Source: Candidula unifasciata
Taxonomy: Eukaryota; Mollusca; Gastropoda; Stylommatophora; Geomitridae
Length of the DNA stretch: 64,000 nucleotides
Reading direction: 5' to 3'
NCBI GenBank assembly: GCA_905116865.2
Contig: CAJHNH020008068.1
Coordinates: 232,001-296,000 of the forward strand
The number at the start of each line of letters is the position of its first letter. The first letter of the stretch is position 1. The translations under genes and the position numbers were made by a program. Below, one piece after another: positions 58,405 to 64,000 of the stretch. The notes beneath the pieces are model-generated. The model was not told where the DNA came from, searched no databases, and saw nothing but the letters and a program-made list of their open reading frames with translations.

Positions 58405-58705
58405 TAAGCTTCTTCTTCTTCTTTGCGATCACTGGCTGTAAACGCTGGTGGAAAGTTCTGGTTGTTAGTCCACTTCTGGACTGCAGTCCTGTTCTAGAAC
58501 TTGAGTGTTGCGCATGCATCCGTTTGACAGCTCTGACACATTTGTGTGCAGAATGTTTGTTCCCTGCCTTTCAAGCAGGTGCACTCCGACTTTGAAGGAA
58601 GCTCCCAATTAGTCGACTCTTACAACATGCTTTTGGGTAGGCAGTGGGTCTATTCTTGTTTTCCCTATAATGGGGCCCCGGAACCCACACAGGGGTCTGA
58701 GTAAG
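58405..58705 (-). repeat. SINE family 2, A-type copy, minus strand
   Basis: 'cttcttcttctttgcgatca', 'gtccacttctggactgcagt', 'ccctgcctttcaagcaggtg' and 'gtgggtctattcttgttttc' match the reverse of the A-type consensus. The following 'ccggaacccacacaggggtc' is shared with 62945-62975. Confidence 0.7.
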
Positions 58706-59107
58706 CATACTGAAAGATTAACACCCAGTGACTCAAAAAGTCACTTTTTGGATGAGAATCTTGCAGGAGCAAAATTGTAATATAGTTCTACTGGAGCATG
58801 CAACAGTACCAAAGTGGTCTGCAGTTTAATTTGGGTGGGACTTGCTAAGATTGAATCAGTTAAAACAGAGAAAGATATTTGTCTATCAGTCTATGTATTT
58901 TAAGAGTATTATGTCTATCTATCTGTCTATCTATCAGTCTTTCCAGATGACAGTGTTGTATTGTGTTATGAGGAGGCACGGGACTCACAGCCCATGGCGA
59001 TGGCCAGTGTGACTAGCAAGATCCGCCAGTGTCAAGAAAAGTCTTCCACAATTACAGCATGGGATTTCAGGACCGTTGTCAACATGTTTGTGTTTGGTTT
59101 GTTCCTT

Positions 59108-59590
59108 CCCAAACCACAAGTTTTTGTTTCCCAAACCACAAGTTTTGGTTTCTCAAACCACAAGTTTTTGTTTCTCAAACCACAAGTTTTTGTTTCTCAA
59201 ACCACAAGTTTTTGTTTCTCAAACCACAAGTTTTTGTTTCTCAAACCACAAGTTTTTGTTTCTCAAACCACAAGTTTTTGTTTCTCAAACCACAAGTTTT
59301 TGAACCACAAGTTTGGAGGTTTCTCAAACCCATGCAAGTTTTTTTTTCTTAAGGAAGAGGAAGGTTTCTCAACCACAAGTTTTTGTTTCTCAAACCACAA
59401 GTTTTTGTTTCCCAAAACACAAGTTTTTGTTTCTCAAACCACAAGTTTTTGTTTCTCAAACCAAAAGTTTTTGTTTCTCAAACCACACACTTTTGTTTCC
59501 CAAACCACAAGTTTTTGTTTCTCAAACCACACACTTTTGTTTCCCAAACCACAAAAGTTTTTGTTTCCCAAACCACAAGTTTTTGTTTCC
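59108..59590 (+). repeat. 22-bp minisatellite, about 20 copies
   Basis: Unit 'ccacaagtttttgtttctca' plus 'aa', with one interruption (59305-59365) and variants 'cacacactt' and 'ccaaaag'. Unit length 22 keeps all frames open (22-residue repeats). 58706-59107 and 59600-60145 show nothing recognisable beyond short TA and pyrimidine runs. Confidence 0.96.
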
Positions 59591-60119
59591 CTGTTGTTCT
59601 TGTAAGCAAGATGTAGAAGAAATTGAATTAATAGTCTTCATCTGCTAAATCTAACCCCCGGCACCCCCTTCTTCCTCCCATATTCTCTATTTCCATTTTG
59701 CTCTCTCATTCTTTCCTTCCTTGTTCTCTATTTCTATGTTTCCCTCTCTATCTTTTCTCCCTGCTCTCTTATATATATATATCTTCATATAATCAAATAT
59801 TTTCACAAACACTTCAGTAAACAAACATTCTGGACATTTTTCTCATGTTTATTTGTATTTCTTCAAACCAACACATTTACACTGAGCATCAATAAAATAA
59901 TCATGGATATCATTGTATTATTTTATTCTAAAACAACACGTGTAATACTCTTAAAATACATAGCAAAGAATAAACAAAATGGAATCCCACGTGTTTCCCA
60001 TGGAGACCAACAAAAGTATGGACAGAGAGAAAGAAGAACAATGGAAGCAGAAATGACTAAGTGAACAATGACAACAATACTGGAATCATAGAATATACGT
60101 CATTTACAATTTGCCAGTT

Positions 60120-60695
60120 CTGATCATGAAAAACAAATGGAAAATGTGTGGCAGAGATTAAAAGCAGAATAGATGAAGCGAAAGCTGCATTTCAGGAAAT
60201 GAAAAAAATCTTATGCAATAAATCGCTCTCATTTAATGTCAGAAAGAGGCTGCTAAAATGTTACATAGAACCTGTTCTGCTGTATGGCAGCGAATCTTGG
60301 AATGTCAGTGAACAAATTAGAAAGAATTTGAAAGCAACAGAAATGTGGTTTCTGAGACGAATGTTACAAATACATTGGACGACCAGAGTAACTAACAATG
60401 ATTGCTTGAAAGAGGCTAATGAAAGTAGATCTCTTTATACAACAGGAAACAGACAAACACTTTTCTTTGGCCACATAATGAGAAAAGAGACATTGGAGAA
60501 CACAGGGACAACTGGAAAGATCAGTGGAAAAAAGGGTAGAGGCAGACCAAGAAAGATAATGCTGGATGGGCTAAAACAATGGCATGGAGCGATATCATCA
60601 AGAGAGCTGTTCCAGTCAACCAGGGATCGTGATCTGTGGAGACGCTGGAGCGCCTCCGCCAGTTGGCAGGGCACATGATGATGATGATGATCATG
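60120..60695 (+). mobile_element. RTE-like LINE, 3' end with open frame
   Basis: Open frame 60148-60678 reads RIDEAKAAFQEMKKILCNKS, VRKRLLKCYIEPVLLYGSES, WNVSEQIRKNLKATEMWFLR, RMLQIHWTTRVTNND, LFFGHIMRKETLENTGTTGK, GRGRPRKIMLDGLKQWHG. It covers the region after the RT palm to the C-terminus of RTE-clade proteins. It ends 'cagggcacatgatgatgatg', the family's tail. Upstream catalytic motifs are absent. Confidence 0.85.
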
Positions 60696-60889
60696 AAAGA
60701 CATCAATAAAGATATTCAGCCAAATAAATGACAGATATTCTTGAACAAATTCATTTAGCCTTTGCCTTCCCATCGCTTACCTCTGTCCACACACTGTTAT
60801 TCAGGACAGCTAAAGATAGGGACTCTCCGTGTAAAGTGGCAAACAACACTGTGGAGGTCACAGCTTGTTAGCATCTTTTGGATATTTTC

Positions 60890-61180
60890 TCCAGGGTATG
60901 CAGGTGGTTAGGAAAAGACTAGACAAACAGACTGGTTGGTTCTGCACCACTTGTGCTACCCTTTGAGAGAGAGAGGACAGCAAGGAAGCACAAACAGATC
61001 ATCACAGAATGGTGCAGTGGGAAGCGGATCTGGCTGACACTCAACTCTCTGAGGAAAATCAACACTGACATACAATCAGACCACTACTGACGCCACTGAA
61101 GTTAGAACTCTGGCTGCTGAAGGTAGGAACGGAGCACTTAGAGGAATCTCCAGAGTGCTGTGATATCCAATCATCATTAA
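60890..61180 (+). mobile_element. RNase H-type LINE 3' part
   Basis: 'gactggttggttctgcacca' resembles the DRLVGSAP segment of the 7136-7565 copy; 'gaactctggctgctgaaggt' and 'gagtgctgtgatatcc' form the shared 3' end. Frame broken. Confidence 0.6.
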
Positions 61181-61194
61181 ATGAATTGAAAATC

Positions 61195-61400
61195 GACGTC
61201 ACAGCACTCGGTACACCCCCCCCCCCCCCACATATGCACTCCGTTCCCCATCTTCAGCAGCAAGCGAAGAGTTACAATTCTGATCGTACCAACAATAGTC
61301 TGACTGTATATTCGTCTCGCCTGTCCCCTGAGTGTCGACCAGATCCCCTTGTAACTCGTCGCACTGCCATTCTCCCCAGACCATAATCACCTATCTGCGC
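61195..61400 (-). mobile_element. RNase H-type LINE 3' end, minus strand, facing the previous copy
   Basis: Matches 7136-7340 ('actccgttccccatcttcag', 'tgactgtatattcgtctcgc', 'gaccagatccccttgtaact'). A C run (61208-61230) is inserted. The end abuts 61180, so the two 3' ends meet tail-to-tail. Confidence 0.65.
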
Positions 61401-61734
61401 CTCATTAAATGAAATATCTGACAGATCCATTCTACTCAACAGACAACATCTGTCAAAACAAAATATCTGTTATCCAATCATTATTTAACTGAACGCCAGC
61501 AAAGAATACAGAGAACTTTGCATAGTAAAAAACCCAGCGGCCTCCTCTCTGAACTGTTTCTACACAGGCACTGGACACAAGAACTGGCTGTCAGGATGCC
61601 GCCACTTGAGACAAGGGTTCTTCTAAATAAACAGCCATGGCTTCAATCTAGAAAGAGAATTATAATTGTTCAACCCAAGCTGTGTATGTTTTGGGTATAA
61701 AGTAAAAACAGTAAAAGATGAAAGAAAAAAACCT

Positions 61735-61965
61735 TGTGCTTTTCCATTTAACAAGCATGCTGTAAAAGGTTAATAATTAGGGGTGTTTCTTTCAGGGCTG
61801 GAGTACATGTACCTGAGAGGCGAATAACAACAACTGCATGCAAATATGCAAGATCAGTAAAGTGGATGTGCAAGCAAAATGCAATTTCTGGAACAGGACA
61901 AAAGTCCAGAAGTGGACGAACAACCAGAACTTTCCACAGGCTTTTACAGCCGTAACCTTAGTGGT
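61735..61965 (+). repeat. SINE family 2, A-type copy
   Basis: 'aacaagcatgctgtaaaagg', 'gggctggagtacatgtacct', 'gagaggcgaataacaacaac', 'caatttctggaacaggacaa' and 'gaacaaccagaactttccac'. 61401-61734 shows nothing recognisable. Confidence 0.75.
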
Positions 61966-62127
61966 GAACACTAAGGTAGGAAAGAAGGTATTTCATTATT
62001 TACAAACTCTAAACTCAATTCTCTGAGAAAAAATCTTTCACTACAAATGTAGCTTCAAATATTCATGACTGCCTCTAGTCCATGCCCCTGTCAGGTGTTA
62101 GTCAAACTTTGTTGCAAATCCTTTAGA

Positions 62128-62220
62128 GGACGTTGCAGAACCAACCCCAGCATTTTTTGCTTGTTGCGGTTTTTCTAGGCAAATTTTATGTTCACTACTT
62201 TGCCACTGCTTTCTGAGTGG
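62128..62220 (+). repeat. Dispersed repeat, second copy of 41500-41600
   Basis: 'gttgcagaaccaaccccagc' and 'ggtttttctaggcaaatttt' as at 41500. Confidence 0.65.
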
Positions 62221-62239
62221 TCAGCTCTCGGTACCACTG

Positions 62240-62345
62240 TCTAAACCATAGCATGACAAACCGTCCGCAGCTGGGATCGAACCCAGCACCCCGGCATTAT
62301 GAAGTTCGTCCGCAGTGCCTAAGCCACAGAAGCCGACCCTGTCTT
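62240..62345 (-). repeat. tRNA-derived SINE head or tRNA pseudogene, minus strand
   Basis: The minus strand reads GGCTTAGGCACTGCGGACG, then GTGCTGGGTTCGATCCCAGC, a perfect pol III B box with a possible T-arm (GCTGGGTTCGATCCCAGC). The 5' half does not give a good acceptor stem, so a SINE head is more likely than a working tRNA gene. Confidence 0.55.
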
Positions 62346-62371
62346 GTGTACTGGCAATAAATTGTGACACA

Positions 62372-62783
62372 CAGGGTGTCCCAACAGTTTCCATACATAG
62401 AAAAACACATTTTAATGTGTGTCTTCCACTGCTGAAAAACTCGTATAAACACAGCTGTAGCAATGCTTGTCATCAGGAAAGGCTTACCCAGTCAACAAAG
62501 GCCAGCAGAAGTCAGATGTGTCTGCCAAAAAGTGCAAATATCATAGCCACATTGTTAATTATAGAGATCATCTTCATCGCACATCAGACTTGACCATAAG
62601 TGCTCCGATCTCCCCCTGAGCATTGTCTCCAAGTGTTCTTATGCTAACAAAACTGCAAGGCATTTTGTAAATGGGCACAACACATTTACATCTTCTGATG
62701 AACACAGAAGAAGGAGTCTGCTTCTAATGGCATTAGTAATATGTGTATTTTTCTGAAATAATGAAAATGTATGGGACACCCTG
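62372..62783. mobile_element. MITE-like element, 412 bp, Tc1/mariner-type ends
   Basis: Left end 'cagggtgtcccaacagtttc' at 62372; the right end read on the minus strand is 'cagggtgtcccatacatttt'. The first 12 bases are identical. TA follows the right end (62784-62785), and CA precedes the left, possibly a mutated TA target duplication. The inside has no transposase frame. Confidence 0.8.
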
Positions 62784-62839
62784 TAGATGTTTCTCTATGC
62801 CATGCTGCAGAAGTGTCTGATATCTACTCTCTTAAGTCT

Positions 62840-63020
62840 GCTGTTGTCAAGACATGTTTGTTGGGAAGGCACTGGGCCTATTCTTGTTTCCTGTTGTCAA
62901 GACATGTTTGTTGGGCAGGCACTGGGCCTATTCTTGTTTCCCCCACAACGGGACCCAGGAACCCACACAGGGGTTCTTTTGACTCTCTTATCTTCTAGTT
63001 TCCTGTTGTCAAGACATGTT
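62840..63020 (-). repeat. SINE family 2 end fragments, partly triplicated
   Basis: 'ctgttgtcaagacatgtttg' occurs three times (about 62839, 62901, 63002), each related to 'tcttacaacatgcttttggg' of the 58405 copy; 'caggcactgggcctattctt' and 'aggaacccacacaggggttc' follow. Confidence 0.6.
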
Positions 63021-63049
63021 TCCATGATCTCCGTCCCCATCTCATGATG

Positions 63050-63530
63050 TGTCAACAAAATGCAGATAACCAGTTCTCTGTGTGAATAACTTTTGTCTTT
63101 TTCAAACCATCATTTTGCCTTGAAGCTGTAATAAGTGAGAGGATTATGATCACAGCACTCTGGAACAGATCCATACGTGCTCCGATATCATCCTCAAAGA
63201 GCTCTATTAGAATGACTGATGATATGACGTCTGTTCTGTGTTGATTAAACAAATATCTTTTCCCCTTGGTGAAATGTTCATTTCTTGCAGCTCCACACTG
63301 CACCACGCCCTCCCCACCTACCAGCCTAGACAAGGACATTGAGGCATGCCTTTTATCGTATTCATTTTCACTGTAGGTGCCTCGTACTGTATTAATAACA
63401 TTGCTTTTGTTTAGTACCAGATCAGTCAAAGCAACCGCAGTGTCTGCAAGATAACCCGCACACTTGTTTTCCCAAACACCCGTATGACTCAGCATAAAGA
63501 TGAAGGTTAGGCCAGCCATTCGCAAAGTGC
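63050..63530 (-). mobile_element. RNase H-type LINE fragment with open frame, minus strand
   Basis: Minus-strand frame of 157 codons contains SHTGVWENKCAGYLADTAVA, LTDLVLNKSNVINTVRG, SMSLSRLVGGEGV and LFNQHRTDVISSVILIELFE. This lines up, weakly, with GHxGVxGNExADxLAxxAxxxDxLxLxxxxVxxxV ... NQxxxGxISxxxL of the RNase H and end region in 25985-26445. The catalytic Glu/Asp spacing is altered. An unrelated gene cannot be excluded. Confidence 0.45.
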
Positions 63531-64000
63531 TTAGTTAAGCTCTCCACAGTGTTATCATTCTTCTATAAAACTCAAAATTCCATATAATTTCTCACTGATT
63601 TGACTGCCTTTGGTTCACCTCCAAATATCAAGATTGGTAAATTAATCTAAGGAAACACAACAAAAATCATATGTTAAACGCATTAACTGCAACAATCTTG
63701 TAAGACGAACTTACCTTTGTTTTTAGCATGCCATAACTCACGGATTCTTTAGCACATAAACACAGCAACAGATTTGCAACTTTGGTGATAGCAACTTTTC
63801 CTTGCTGCACATGAAACATTCATAAGTATTTAAGTTTAATTAATTAAATGTATTATCATACATTTACTAATATTTACATAATGATTTTTTTTTATTATCT
63901 GTCTGAGCTAACCTGCCACACCTCCCATACAAGTAGAAAGACATCACCCTCAAACATCAGGTTCTTTATAGTGCATCACTCTCATCACAGCAGGCCTGAA
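63531..64000. other. Window end without recognised content
   Basis: A/T-rich sequence; 'ttaagtttaattaattaaat' near 63831. No coding or repeat signature seen. Confidence 0.4.

Noticed and set aside
58961..59605. 214-residue Ser/Phe-rich open frame
   Set aside because: Translation of the 22-bp array.
62240..62345. Functional tRNA gene on the minus strand
   Set aside because: The B box and T-arm are good, but the acceptor stem and D-arm do not fold convincingly; a SINE head is the better reading.

Overview
The window reads as genomic DNA of a repeat-rich invertebrate, most likely a mollusc and possibly a gastropod. The evidence is introns with GT..AG borders, many tRNA-derived SINEs, remnants of non-LTR retrotransposons, Tc1/mariner-type and hAT DNA transposons, and abundant minisatellites. 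The taxon is an inference from overall character; nothing here fixes the species.

One protein-coding gene can be reconstructed with confidence: a myocardin-related transcription factor (MRTF/MKL family, the actin-regulated SRF coactivator) on the + strand. Nine coding exons lie in the window at 904-1065, 4772-7065, 12551-12940, 24734-24947, 27575-28027, 28595-28715, 29847-29991, 31888-32038 and 34661-35658. All junctions have GT/AG borders and compatible phases. They give 1642 residues from the third RPEL motif to the stop codon. The 5' end, with RPEL1, RPEL2 and the promoter, lies upstream of the window. In order the protein has RPEL3, an acidic/Ser-rich linker, a basic region and Q-rich stretch, poly-Pro, a SAP domain, an unusual run of about ten 'IKT-LSPN' repeats, a Q-rich leucine-zipper segment, further Q-rich exons, the 'RYDEAI' and 'MDDVLEILI' blocks known from vertebrate MRTFs, and a C-terminal acidic/aromatic activation region.

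The introns and the 28 kb 3' of the gene are full of repeats. Tandem arrays have units of 2, 17, 18, 20, 22, 23, 27, 29, 30, 35, 38, 51, 59, 73, 78 and 102 bp. For several arrays the seed can be read directly: a 29-bp array copied from the exon 7 donor splice site, a 51-bp array grown inside an intronic duplicate of an exon 2 segment, another 51-bp array grown inside a SINE, and a 73-bp array grown from a reverse-transcriptase fragment. Transposon content includes two copies of one LINE (18397-19252 and about 37791-39152), many fragments of RTE-like and RNase H-bearing LINEs, a hAT remnant split by a LINE fragment (57186-58338), a mariner fragment inside the gene (28121-28510), two short terminal-inverted-repeat elements (52255-52438 and 62372-62783) and two or three SINE families.

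No second host gene, rRNA gene or functional tRNA gene could be supported. The long open frames in 11.3-12.4 kb, 19.7-20.1 kb, 20.6-22.1 kb, 56.2-56.8 kb and 59.0-59.6 kb are tandem arrays, not genes. No multi-gene biological system is present. The most notable observations concern the structure and possible splice regulation of the MRTF gene, and the way minisatellites have grown from functional sequence.
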